Source: Gammaproteobacteria bacterium (GTDB lineage: Bacteria; Pseudomonadota; Gammaproteobacteria; Steroidobacterales; Steroidobacteraceae). From it: a DNA stretch of 43,706 bases. The position numbers were made by a program, and so were the translations under genes. Below the pieces are notes generated by a model. It made no database searches and had not been told where the DNA came from. It saw only the letters and a list, made by a program, of their open reading frames with translations. Positions 32,923 to 41,270 of this stretch are shown one piece after another. Location of the stretch: assembly GCA_029865465.1 (NCBI GenBank), contig JAOUGW010000002.1, positions 1 to 43,706 on the forward strand, given 5' to 3'. Numbering within the stretch: the stretch's first letter is position 1; each line of letters begins with the position of its first letter.

Positions 32923-33641
32923 TCCACCCGACCCGCACCGACCTGCTGCAGCTGGAGGAAAAGGCCACGTCGATCGCGAACAGCGTGGCCATCCTGAAAG
33001 CACGGCGCCAGGCGCTGATCCGTGGCTTCCTCGAATCGGTGCGTCCCCTCGTGCGTTCCCGCGATGCGATCCGGCGCGACTACGGCATCGCCATCGACGA
33101 GCTGCACCTGAGCGAAGGACACGAGGGGGCCGCATTCGTGGAGACACTCGCCGCACTCTCGGAGCGAGAGGTGGGTGTCGACATTGCGGAGCGTAACCTC
33201 CTCGGTGTCCGCTATCGGGAGCTCGTGGCTTTCGGGCCATTTGTACGGATGCCGCCGGAACGCGCCTACGATTACACCGTCACCACGCCGCATCTCGAGG
33301 AGGCGGTCCATCGCTTCGAGTCGGTGCTGGAGACCGTGCTTGAGATCGCTGCGTTCGAGAGCAAGCTCAAGATGCTCGGCGAAGAGATCCTCGCGGTCAC
33401 GCGGCGGGTACGTGTCCTGGAGGAACGGGTCTTGCCGCGCCTGCGAACAGAGATCCGCTCCATCGTGCAGTTCCTGGGCGAGCGCGAACGCGAGGCTCAC
33501 TATCGGCTCAAGAAGTTCAAGTCGGACCGGCGCGGCGGTGCCTTCAGTGTCCCGCCTTCTCGTACGTGCCCACCAGTTCGGCGCGCGCCAGCACGTGGCC
33601 TTGCATCGCTGCCTCCACCTGCGCCCTGGTCGGGTGCTTGA
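32919..33641 (+). CDS. ntpD: V/A-type ATPase subunit D (central shaft), C-terminally extended
   Basis: A 240-residue protein, mostly two long helices forming the rotor shaft: the N-terminal part (RTDLLQLEEKATSIANSV) and the C-terminal part (FESKLKMLGEEILAVTRRVRVLEE ... EREAHYRLKKFKSDR) match subunit D. Family members usually end soon after RLKK-x-K (about 205-215 residues). Here the frame runs on for about 32 more residues of Pro/Arg/Ala-rich sequence, read antisense through the end of the PEBP gene. The extension probably reflects a lost stop and may be disordered. It is the last gene of the operon; no terminator separates it from the convergent PEBP gene. Confidence 0.92.
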   Translation: MIHPTRTDLLQLEEKATSIANSVAILKARRQALIRGFLESVRPLVRSRDAIRRDYGIAIDELHLSEGHEGAAFVETLAALSEREVGVDIAERNLLGVRYRELVAFGPFVRMPPERAYDYTVTTPHLEEAVHRFESVLETVLEIAAFESKLKMLGEEILAVTRRVRVLEERVLPRLRTEIRSIVQFLGEREREAHYRLKKFKSDRRGGAFSVPPSRTCPPVRRAPARGLASLPPPAPWSGA

Positions 33642-34080
33642 GACCGTCGAGCATGACGTCCAGCGCGTACAGCCTGTGAAAGTAGCGATGCCGGCCAATG
33701 GGCGGGCACGGGCCGCCATAGCCCGTGCGTTTCCAGTCGTTCAGGCCTTCGACCGTTCCCTTGGGCAGGGCCGCCGGCGCGATGCCCTCCGGCAGTCCGG
33801 CTGCATCCACGGGCAGGTTTGCCAGCACCCAGTGAACCCAGGTCATTCTGGGCGCGCGTGGATCAGGCGCGTCTGGATCGTCGACGATCAGCACCAGTGA
33901 TTTCGCGCCCGCCGGCATGCCTTGCCAGCGCAGTGGCGGCGAAACATCGTTGCCTTCACACGTGTAGCGCCTGGGTATCGCTGCGCCGGGGCCGAATGCC
34001 GTCGATGAGAGTTCCATTGCCATGGCGGGGCCTCCTGTCAGCAGCGCGATCAGCAAGAAGAACGTGTTTCCTGGCGTCAT
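33544..34080 (-). CDS. Exported PEBP/YbhB-family protein
   Basis: A 178-residue member of the phosphatidylethanolamine-binding (Raf kinase inhibitor-like) family with a signal peptide (FFLLIALLTGGPAMA-ME). The family marks are DDPDAPDPRAPRMTWVHWVL and GPCPPIGRHRYFHRLYALD, which build the anion-binding pocket. Bacterial members (YbhB/YbcL) have poorly known roles, and exported ones have been linked to envelope or host interactions in some species. ATG 34080 has GGAG seven bases before it, so the 34110 start is rejected. The last 98 bases overlap the ATPase subunit D frame on the other strand. Confidence 0.9.
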   Translation of the reverse strand: MTPGNTFFLLIALLTGGPAMAMELSSTAFGPGAAIPRRYTCEGNDVSPPLRWQGMPAGAKSLVLIVDDPDAPDPRAPRMTWVHWVLANLPVDAAGLPEGIAPAALPKGTVEGLNDWKRTGYGGPCPPIGRHRYFHRLYALDVMLDGLKHPTRAQVEAAMQGHVLARAELVGTYEKAGH

Positions 34081-34128
34081 TTTGCGACTCCATTGGTGGT
34101 TAGTCGACACATCGCCTGCCTGCCCGAA

Positions 34129-35850
34129 TCACGGTCGCAGCAGCCGCCTCAGGTCGGCAAGTCGCCGTGTGTTGACGACGTCGTCGGGCTCCAGCCAGCC
34201 GCGTCGAGCCTGGTCGATCCCGAAGCGCATGAGGCCGAGGTCGGCCACGCGATGCGCATCCGTTGAAATGGCGAGGCGCACCCCCGCCTCCCTGGCCATG
34301 CGGCAGCCCTGGTCGTCCAGGTCGAGCCGGTCCGGGTGCGCATTGACCTCCAGGATCCGGCCGCGCTCCCGGGCCGCCGTCAGCACGCGCTCGAGATCGA
34401 TGTCGTAGGGCTCCCTGGCGTTGATGAGCCGGCCGGTCGGATGTGCCAGGATCGAGAAATACGGGTTGTCCATCGCCCGCAGGATTCGCTCGGTCTGCTT
34501 CTCACGGCTCCGATTGAGGCCGTAATGGATCGCGCACACCGTGAAATCGAGTTCCTTCAGCACACCGTCCGGCAGGTCCAGCGAGCCATTGTCGAGGATG
34601 TCGACTTCAGCGGACTTGAGTACTTCGATGCCTTGCAGCCTGGCGTTGAGCTTGTCGATTGCGCGAACCTGCTGCAGCAGGCGACGCCGGTCCATTCCAT
34701 GCGCGATGCTGACCCGCCTGGTGTGGTCGTTCGCGGAGACGTACTCATAGCCTCGCGCCGCCGCCGCCCGTGCCATCGTCTCCAGCGAGTCGCGACCATC
34801 GGTCGCCTTCGTGTGGCAGTGCAGGTCGCCGCGGATGTCGGCGATTTCGACCAGGGCAGGCAGCCGCTTCGCGCGCGCGGCCGCGATCTCACCGCGGTCT
34901 TCACGCAGCTCGGGTGGAATGAACGGCAGGTCGACGGCGTCGAAGACGTCCTGTTCGGTGCGGCCACCCACGCTGCGGTCACCCCTGAAGATGCCGTATT
35001 CGTTCAGCTTGAGGCCCCTCGCGATCGCGAGCTTGCGCACGGCGATGTTGTGCGCCTTGGATCCGGTGAAATAGAACAGCGCTGCACCGAAGCTCGCTGG
35101 GGCGACGACGCGGAGATCCACCTGCACGCCGTTGCGCAGGCGCACGGTGCCCCGCGTCGAACCCTTGGCCAGGACTTCCGCCACGTCTTCGTAACCCACG
35201 AACGCGTTCATGACCCCGGCCGCGTTACGGTTCGCGCTGACCAGCAGGTCGAGGTCGCCCACCGTCTCGCGGCGGCGCCGGTAGCTGCCCGCGACTTCGA
35301 CGGTCTTGACGCCATCCACCGACCTGAGGTGTTCGACCAGCGGTACGGCGATGTCCTCGGCGTCGGCCAGCTTGATCCGTCGCTCCGTCGATGCGATGCG
35401 GGCCGCACGCTGGCCGATCAGCTGTTCCGTCCTTGCACCGAAGCCCTTGATCTCGCGGATACGCCCGCTGCGCGCGGCTCGCTGGAGGTCTTCCAGGCTG
35501 CGGATCCTGAGGGCCCGGTAAAGTGCCTTGGCCCGCTTCGGGCCCAGGCCTTCGATGCGGGTCATGTCGACGAGGGGCCGCGGTACCTTGGCGCGCAGCT
35601 GGTCGAGCAGCGGCAGCTTGCCGGTGTGCACGATGGTGGCGATCTTGCCGGCGAGGTCGGCGCCGATGCCGGGTAGTTCGGCCAGGTCAGCGCCCGCATC
35701 GACGAGTTCGGCCATGCTGCGTGCATGGCCGCGGATCACCCGCGCCGCATTGCGATAGGCACGGATGCGGAACGGATTGTCCTCGCGGATTTCGAGCAGG
35801 TCGGCGAGCTGCTCGAAGATGTCCGCGATTTCGCCGTTGTGTACCGTCAT
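34129..35850 (-). CDS. polX: DNA polymerase/3'-5' exonuclease PolX
   Basis: A 573-residue bacterial family-X polymerase. An N-terminal helix-hairpin-helix region (LAELPGIGADLAGKIA, IEGLGPKRAKALY) leads into the nucleotidyltransferase core with the metal motif GDLDLL (about residue 197). The C-terminal PHP domain starts with GDLHCHTKATDGRDS (about 340) and continues with ANDHTRR, AEVDIL, ILAHPTGR and STDAHR, giving the metal ligands of a 3'-5' exonuclease. It probably acts in base-excision gap filling. The length and both active sites look normal. ATG 35850 is at the end of the frame. Short gaps flank the PEBP gene and the frameshifted gene, so co-transcription is possible. Confidence 0.94.
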   Translation of the reverse strand: MTVHNGEIADIFEQLADLLEIREDNPFRIRAYRNAARVIRGHARSMAELVDAGADLAELPGIGADLAGKIATIVHTGKLPLLDQLRAKVPRPLVDMTRIEGLGPKRAKALYRALRIRSLEDLQRAARSGRIREIKGFGARTEQLIGQRAARIASTERRIKLADAEDIAVPLVEHLRSVDGVKTVEVAGSYRRRRETVGDLDLLVSANRNAAGVMNAFVGYEDVAEVLAKGSTRGTVRLRNGVQVDLRVVAPASFGAALFYFTGSKAHNIAVRKLAIARGLKLNEYGIFRGDRSVGGRTEQDVFDAVDLPFIPPELREDRGEIAAARAKRLPALVEIADIRGDLHCHTKATDGRDSLETMARAAAARGYEYVSANDHTRRVSIAHGMDRRRLLQQVRAIDKLNARLQGIEVLKSAEVDILDNGSLDLPDGVLKELDFTVCAIHYGLNRSREKQTERILRAMDNPYFSILAHPTGRLINAREPYDIDLERVLTAARERGRILEVNAHPDRLDLDDQGCRMAREAGVRLAISTDAHRVADLGLMRFGIDQARRGWLEPDDVVNTRRLADLRRLLRP

Positions 35851-35906
35851 GACCGAATACGGCCTCCACGTGTCCGGCAGCCCTGGCGTGCCCTGCCAGG
35901 GCCGTG

Positions 35907-36745
35907 CTACGGGATGACTGACTGGTCGAGCGCCTGCTGCCGTCGATGTTCCTTACGCTTCATGGCCAGGTAAGCATCGCGATCCATTTCGTGCAGCTGG
36001 GTGGCATAGGCCTCGGTCGCGTCGAGCCAGAGTTCGAGGCTGCGCTCGAACCGGTCGGGTTCCGGTGCGGGGAGGGCGGCGACGTGGGCCTCGACAGCGA
36101 GGAAGTAACGCATGACGTTGCGTTCGACCGCGCCGCGGATTCCGCGCACCGGTTGCGGCGTCCCGTCAGCGCTGGGCTTGACCATCGTGAAACCGACCTT
36201 GTCGCTGCCGGCGGTGGCGAGGTAGAGCCCCATCGCGAAGCGTGCCTGGAGACCATAGCCGAAAGAATACTGCAGGTGCAGGAATGTCTGCCCGTCCTCG
36301 AGCGTCTGATCCCGCTTCGTCGCCATGGCCACACGCAGCACGGCTCGCTCGCCATGCGAGTCGGCGCGGCAGAACTTCACGTTGGGGTGGAGGAGCAGTA
36401 CGTCGCACCAGTTGTCCGGGTTGGTCAGTGAGCCCGTGATGCTCGCGAGGGGTGGTCCACCAGCGCAATGACATCTCCCTGCGCTGAGTGGGGTCCTGCC
36501 GCAGATTCAAGATGCAGGGGTCGCTGGAACGGACCCTGTTCGAGCTGCGGGCGCAATGCCGCGTACCGCTCCCGCAGGGCATCCGCCGCCCCTGTTTCCG
36601 CGGTTGCGGCGTCCTGGTCAGTCGGCGCACCGGCCGGTTCGGCGATCGCGGGGACGCTCGACAGCCAGCTGCCAGCGGCAATGACGACGGCCAGCGCTAC
36701 CGCCGTATGGAGGAAGTTACGCTGAATGCGTTCGATCAGTGTCAT
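35907..36745 (-). pseudogene. Frameshifted exported protein of unknown function
   Basis: Two frames join into one protein. From ATG 36745, MTLIERIQRNFLHTAVALAV gives a signal peptide, then DALRERYAALRPQLEQGPFQRPLHLES and GDVIALVDHP. That frame drifts to a stop at 36425. In another frame, coherent sequence resumes (LASITGSLTNPDNWCDVLLL, then HPNVKFCRADSHG) and continues to 35907. The coordinates are one base short of an intact frame, so a single-base loss near 36440 is the simplest explanation. I recall intact homologues with an ALVDHPF...L-x-DPANWCDILxLHxNxKYCR-like core, but no known function. Either a recent pseudogene or a sequencing error. The last part (YLAMKRKEHRRQQALDQS) looks normal. 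Confidence 0.7.
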
Positions 36746-36929
36746 GACCTGCTCCGGCTCCCCCGCGAGTCCATTCCCGGGGATGGCCGGTCGCGAGCTT
36801 GAATCCCGTGGGTTTGCCGGCCCTCTCGCCATGAAAGGGCAATACCGCGCCCTGACCGGTGTCGTGACGGAAGTGACCGCGGCTGGCGTCTTCGTTCAGC
36901 GCGGAGGACTTCGCCTGGTCACTTGTCGT

Positions 36930-38861
36930 TCATTGGCCGTTTACGGAGAACGCGGCCAGCACGTTGCCGGCCATGTGAAAATACGCGCCGTAGCCGGAGT
37001 TCACGTACAAAATGCCGTCGTGCACGACCGGGCCGCCGCCCCCGATCGAGCCGCCCTGACCGGGCTTCCCGGACAGCGTCGGCAGCGGCTGCGAGGTGTC
37101 GAAGCTCCACAGCACCTTGCCGTCTTCGGTGTCGTACGCACGCACGCGACCGTCCATGTGGCCCGCGAAGATCGCGCCCGGAATCGCGACGATCGAGGCG
37201 AGGATGCCCGGATCGCAATACTGCCTGCCGTAGCACACGTCGTCGGCTGGCGTCTTCCACGACAACCTGCCTGTCACGGGGTCGAGCGCATACAGGCCCG
37301 GTCGCGAAGGTCCCGCCTCTCTCTCACGCTCCGCGGATGACTTGTCCATCGCGTTCTGCATGTCGGCGATCGGCACGTAGAGCCGCTTGCCGTCGTACGC
37401 CATGCCGAACTGGATGCCGCCCTGGATCGAGCCGCGGCCCACGCGGTTCGTCCACAGCATTCCTTTCTTCGGGTCGTCCGGATCAAGCGCGAGCGCCTGG
37501 CCACTCTTGAGGCCGACGAAAATGCGATCCGAGCCGTCCGGCAGCTTGACGAGCATCGTGCCGGAGCCGATGTCGAAGTCCGGGCCGGCCGGCTCCGGAC
37601 ACGTATCGAGCCCGATCATGCAGCCGACGTTCCACGCGTCGCCCGGCACCACCTGCCACGACCAGCGAACCTTGCCCGTCTCCAGATCGAAGGCGATCAC
37701 GGCATTGCTGCGATCGTTCGCGGGTCCCGTGTAGTTGTTGCCCGTGCCTGCGTACAGCACACCGCGCTTCTGATCGAGCGTGGGCGTGTTCCAGATCGCG
37801 GCGCCGGAGGGCGACCAAACGGGCGTGCCTGCCTTTGACTTGCCGGCTTTCTTCGGCTTCTCGTTGATCGTGTAAGTCTTCCACAACTGCTTGCCCGTGC
37901 TCGCGTCGAGCGCGAGCATGCTGCCGCGGAACGTGCAGCATGGGTATTTCGGGTCGGCCATCGCTTCTTCGAGCGACGACACCGGCACGAACAACGCGCC
38001 CTTGTGATGGACGGGTGAACCCGTGACGGTCGCACTCGGGTGTTCGTCCGCCTTCACGCGCCAGATTTCCCTGCCCGTGAACGCATCGACGGCATACACG
38101 CGGCCGATCAGGTCACCGAAGAAGGCCAGCGGTGCCGCACTGCCCGTGTCGGCGGTCGACTGCACCACGACCGGCGTGCGCACCTCCGCCGTCGTCTTGA
38201 ACGTCCAGCGAATGCAGCCGGTCTGCGCATCCAGCGCGTAAACCGTGCCATCCTGCGAGCCCGTGTAGAGCGCGCCGTACGCGAACGTCGGGCGCGAACG
38301 CATGCGCACCGTGTTCGGGAACGCCACGGCCCACTTGAGCTTGAGCTTCGGTACGTCGGTGGCCGCAAGCTTCGCGACATCCGCGGCGACGAAATGATCG
38401 TTATCGGGCGTCTGGCCCCAGCCCTGGATCGTCGGCACTTTCGTGCGGTCGAATTTCGCGGCGTCGCCGCTGCAGGTCGCTGCGACCGGCGTCCTCGGCA
38501 TGCCGACCGGGCTCCCCGACAGGTATTCGGCCACGTGATGCATCTGCTCGTCGTTCAGCTTGACCGCCATCGGCCGCATGATCCCGAGCGACAGCGCGTC
38601 GTAGATCGCCTCCGGCGACATCATGTTGAGAAAGACCTTGACCGGGGCTTTCGGCGCCTGGCCTTCGTGGCATTGCGAGCAGTGCTCGCGATAGACGAGC
38701 GCGCCCGGCTTCTTCTCCGGGTCGCCGCTCTGCGCGGCGTTCATCTTTGCCTTGATGTCGCTGAGGTCTTCCGGAGGCGGCGAGGAAACCGCGGCGTGCG
38801 AGAGCTGCAGTGCGCCGAGCGAGCACAGGACGACGGCGACGAACATCCGGACGTGGTTCAT
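36930..38861 (-). CDS. PQQ-dependent quinohaemoprotein alcohol dehydrogenase, PVADH-like
   Basis: A 643-residue periplasmic enzyme. A signal peptide (about 1-24) is followed by an N-terminal cytochrome c domain with C61-S-Q-C-H65 and then a PQQ beta-propeller of the pyrrolo-quinoline-quinone type (about 135-640; repeated blades such as GTVYALDAQTGCIRWTF and GRVYAVDAFTGREIWRV). The order haem domain first, propeller second, is that of polyvinyl-alcohol dehydrogenases rather than methanol dehydrogenases. A vicinal Cys-Cys (YPCCTFRGS) may form the adjacent-cysteine ring known in quinoprotein dehydrogenases. The substrate is a secondary or primary alcohol, not definable here. ATG 38861 follows GGGAA. 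A candidate promoter lies upstream. Confidence 0.87.
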   Translation of the reverse strand: MNHVRMFVAVVLCSLGALQLSHAAVSSPPPEDLSDIKAKMNAAQSGDPEKKPGALVYREHCSQCHEGQAPKAPVKVFLNMMSPEAIYDALSLGIMRPMAVKLNDEQMHHVAEYLSGSPVGMPRTPVAATCSGDAAKFDRTKVPTIQGWGQTPDNDHFVAADVAKLAATDVPKLKLKWAVAFPNTVRMRSRPTFAYGALYTGSQDGTVYALDAQTGCIRWTFKTTAEVRTPVVVQSTADTGSAAPLAFFGDLIGRVYAVDAFTGREIWRVKADEHPSATVTGSPVHHKGALFVPVSSLEEAMADPKYPCCTFRGSMLALDASTGKQLWKTYTINEKPKKAGKSKAGTPVWSPSGAAIWNTPTLDQKRGVLYAGTGNNYTGPANDRSNAVIAFDLETGKVRWSWQVVPGDAWNVGCMIGLDTCPEPAGPDFDIGSGTMLVKLPDGSDRIFVGLKSGQALALDPDDPKKGMLWTNRVGRGSIQGGIQFGMAYDGKRLYVPIADMQNAMDKSSAEREREAGPSRPGLYALDPVTGRLSWKTPADDVCYGRQYCDPGILASIVAIPGAIFAGHMDGRVRAYDTEDGKVLWSFDTSQPLPTLSGKPGQGGSIGGGGPVVHDGILYVNSGYGAYFHMAGNVLAAFSVNGQ

Positions 38862-38936
38862 GCGGGGTTCCCGAAGCTGGAAAGGGGGCGCCGAGGCAAG
38901 CTGGCCCATCACGCTGGACTGGCGAAGCCGCGATCG

Positions 38937-38965
38937 ATCCTAGAGAGGGGCCCTGCAAAAAACAA
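38937..38965 (-). promoter_or_regulatory. Candidate sigma70 promoter for the PVADH-like gene
   Basis: On the minus strand TTGTTT and TAGGAT are separated by 17 bases, about 75 bases before the start codon. They lie in an unusually AT-rich patch of an otherwise GC-rich window. Confidence 0.4.
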
Positions 38966-38984
38966 GCAGGTCATCCTGTTTTTT
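38957..38984 (-). terminator. Candidate terminator after the hydroxylase operon
   Basis: On the minus strand AAAAAACA and TGTTTTTT can pair around an inner CAGG-ATGA-CCTG hairpin, with a run of six T at the end. It lies about 90 bases after the hydroxylase stop and overlaps the candidate PVADH promoter, so it may separate the two units. Confidence 0.45.
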
Positions 38985-39075
38985 GGCGGCGTGCCGAGTC
39001 GCGGCATCTCGGTATCCAGCCGCCGGGCCTGGGCCTTTCTGGCTCACTGCAGCGCGGCTTGCAACCGGCCCAGGC

Positions 39076-39972
39076 CTACGAGCCAGCACCGTCCCTCGCC
39101 CACGCGGCGCGAATATTCGCCGCCGTCGGTCCGGCGCCATCCGGCCGCCAGCCCGGCGAACCGAACGCGTACCCTGCGATCTCGCGCAGGCTGCGCGCAC
39201 GCCCGACGTCACGGAACATCGCCGCCCACTCGTGGAACGCAATCCTGATCGGGTTGTACGTGCTGATGTTGTTGATCAACCCGTACCGCGGCGGATCGTC
39301 GTCCCGCTCGGCGACGAACGTGCCGAACATCCGGTCCCACACCATGAACACGCCGGCGTAGTTGCGATCGACGTACCGCGGGTTCGACGCGTGATGCACG
39401 CGATGGTGTGACGGCGTGTTGAACAGGTACTCGAACCACGCGGGCATCCGGCGGATCGCCTCGGTGTGGATCCAGAACTGGTAGAGCAGGTTGAGCCCGC
39501 TCTGCAGGAAGATCATCTCCGGCGGGAAGCCGATCAGCAGCAGCACGAACCACGGCGCCCAGGTGCCGACGAGCACGCCGGTCCAGGGTTGCCGGATCGC
39601 GGTGGAGAGGTTGTACTCCTGCGACGAGTGATGGTTGACGTGGGCGGCCCACCAGAAGCGGCACTCGTGGCTGATGCGGTGGAACCAGTAGTAGGCGAGG
39701 TCGTCCAGCACGACGATCGCCGCCCAGGCGTAGGGCGAACTCATCGAGACGTCGAACAGGCGGAACTGGTAGATCCAGGCGAAGACCGCGACCGTCGCGC
39801 CCGCCAGCGCCACGTTGGTCGCATAGTTGCCGGCGCGCATGCCGATCGATGCGAGCGTGTCCTTGAGCGTGTAGCGGCCGCGGACGAGGTGAGCGCGGAT
39901 CAACGCCATTTCGAGCAACATCAGCGCGAAGCGCGCCAGCACCAGCACCTGCGCAGTGGTCAGGGCTTTCAT
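39076..39972 (-). CDS. Membrane fatty-acid hydroxylase / sterol desaturase family protein
   Basis: A 298-residue integral membrane di-iron oxygenase. About four or five hydrophobic helices are interleaved with the histidine clusters WFHRISHE, WAAHVNHHSSQEYN and TPSHHRVHHASNP. These are the HxxxH, HxxHH and HxxHH ligands of the family. Members hydroxylate or desaturate lipids, sterols, carotenoids or alkylglycerol-like compounds using O2. All histidine boxes look complete. ATG 39972 overlaps the permease stop by four bases, so it is the last gene of a four-gene operon with a CoA ligase and a crotonase-like enzyme. A lipid-like substrate is plausible from that company. Confidence 0.88.
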   Translation of the reverse strand: MKALTTAQVLVLARFALMLLEMALIRAHLVRGRYTLKDTLASIGMRAGNYATNVALAGATVAVFAWIYQFRLFDVSMSSPYAWAAIVVLDDLAYYWFHRISHECRFWWAAHVNHHSSQEYNLSTAIRQPWTGVLVGTWAPWFVLLLIGFPPEMIFLQSGLNLLYQFWIHTEAIRRMPAWFEYLFNTPSHHRVHHASNPRYVDRNYAGVFMVWDRMFGTFVAERDDDPPRYGLINNISTYNPIRIAFHEWAAMFRDVGRARSLREIAGYAFGSPGWRPDGAGPTAANIRAAWARDGAGS

Positions 39973-41270
39973 GTCTTCGTCGACCTGCGTCGATAGCCCG
40001 GGTTGCGGAAGAATAGCATCGCGGGCACCAGCGCAAGCAGGGTCAGCAGCGCGGCCGTGGCGAAGACGGCGCCGTATCCGAATCGGTCGGTGAACAAGCC
40101 GCCAAACGTCGCGGCCACGCCCGTGACCATTACCATGAGCGAGGCCTGCAGCGAGTAATCGGTGCCCGGCGAGTGCATGCGGCACCGGTCCATCATCAGC
40201 GTGAACAGGGCGACGGTCGAAAGGCCGTCCGCAAACTGCTCGAAGTACACGATGGCGCCGATCGCATAGAGGTCGCGCACGCCGGCGACGACCAGCAGGT
40301 AGCCCGCGAGTCCAAGCGCCTGCAGCACGCCGAACGCCAGCAGGGCCTCGCGGTGGCCGATGCGCAGCAGCGTTGCGCCGCCGACGAACGCGCCGATGAC
40401 TCCTGCGGTGGCGCCAGCCACGCCTGTGATTACGCCGATCTGTGCCAGCGAGAACCCGCTGTCGGTGAGCAATGGTCCCGTCATGCGGGAGGCGAGCGAG
40501 TCACCGAACTTGTACAGCGCGACGGTTGCGAGCCACCAGCCGAGTCCGGGCCGTGCGACGAAGTCGTGGAACAACCCGGCATAGCCGCGCAGGCCGTGCC
40601 AGTCCGTGTGCGTCGCCGCCTGCTGCGTCGGCGTGCGGGCATCCTCCATGAACAGGACCGGCACGATCACGAGCAGCATCAGGCATGCCAGTCCGCCGTA
40701 GCTCGCCTGCCAGCCGTGATGCGCGACCAGCCACAGCAAGCCGCCGCTGCCCGTCACCATGCCGAGCTTGTAACCGACCACCTGGATGCTGTTGCCGAGG
40801 CCGCGCCATTCCGGCTTCAGCCTGGTGACGGCGTAGCCATCGGTGGCGATATCCTGCGTGGCGGAAGCGACGTTCGCGCAAAACAGCACTGCGAGCAGCC
40901 AGGGCAGCCGGTCGACCCAGGCTTCGAAGTCGCGCGAGGCGACCGCGAGCATCAACGTCATCGTCAGTCCGTTCAAGCCGAGCAGCCACTGTTTGCGCGT
41001 GCCGTAGCGATCGATCAGCGGGGCCCAGAGGAACTTGAGAGCCCATGGCAGCGCGAGCGCGCTGGTGAAACCGATCAGCGAAAGCGAGACGCCCTGGTCA
41101 CGCAGCAGTGCCGGCAGTGCTTTCGCAATCAGGCCGGAAGGCAGGCCCTGCGCGAAGTAGAGCAGTGCCAGCAGGCTCAAGAGACGCCAGCCGTTGGCGG
41201 CCAGCAGGGCCGGTCGCGGGGTATTGGCGGAGCCTGCCTCTCCAGGCGCTCGCTCGAGCTTGCTAGCCAT
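39969..41270 (-). CDS. AmpG-like major facilitator permease (second copy)
   Basis: A 433-residue inner-membrane protein with about 12 helices and the AmpG/PAT-type pattern: ALLYFAQGLPSGLIAKALPALL, ALPWALKFLWAPLIDRYG, and SATQDIATDGYAVT. It overlaps the CoA-ligase stop by eight bases and the hydroxylase start by four, so it is translationally coupled to a lipid-type operon rather than to cell-wall genes. This argues against muropeptide recycling as its job. Export or import of the operon's substrate or an acyl-CoA-like compound is inference. It differs clearly in sequence from the permease at 10940-12244. Confidence 0.87.
   Translation of the reverse strand: MASKLERAPGEAGSANTPRPALLAANGWRLLSLLALLYFAQGLPSGLIAKALPALLRDQGVSLSLIGFTSALALPWALKFLWAPLIDRYGTRKQWLLGLNGLTMTLMLAVASRDFEAWVDRLPWLLAVLFCANVASATQDIATDGYAVTRLKPEWRGLGNSIQVVGYKLGMVTGSGGLLWLVAHHGWQASYGGLACLMLLVIVPVLFMEDARTPTQQAATHTDWHGLRGYAGLFHDFVARPGLGWWLATVALYKFGDSLASRMTGPLLTDSGFSLAQIGVITGVAGATAGVIGAFVGGATLLRIGHREALLAFGVLQALGLAGYLLVVAGVRDLYAIGAIVYFEQFADGLSTVALFTLMMDRCRMHSPGTDYSLQASLMVMVTGVAATFGGLFTDRFGYGAVFATAALLTLLALVPAMLFFRNPGYRRRSTKT

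Noticed and set aside
34336-35676. 446-residue plus-strand ORF
   Set aside because: Antisense shadow of polX, no recognisable domain.
38040-39248. 402-residue plus-strand ORF
   Set aside because: Antisense to the PVADH-like gene and spanning the intergenic region; no domain.
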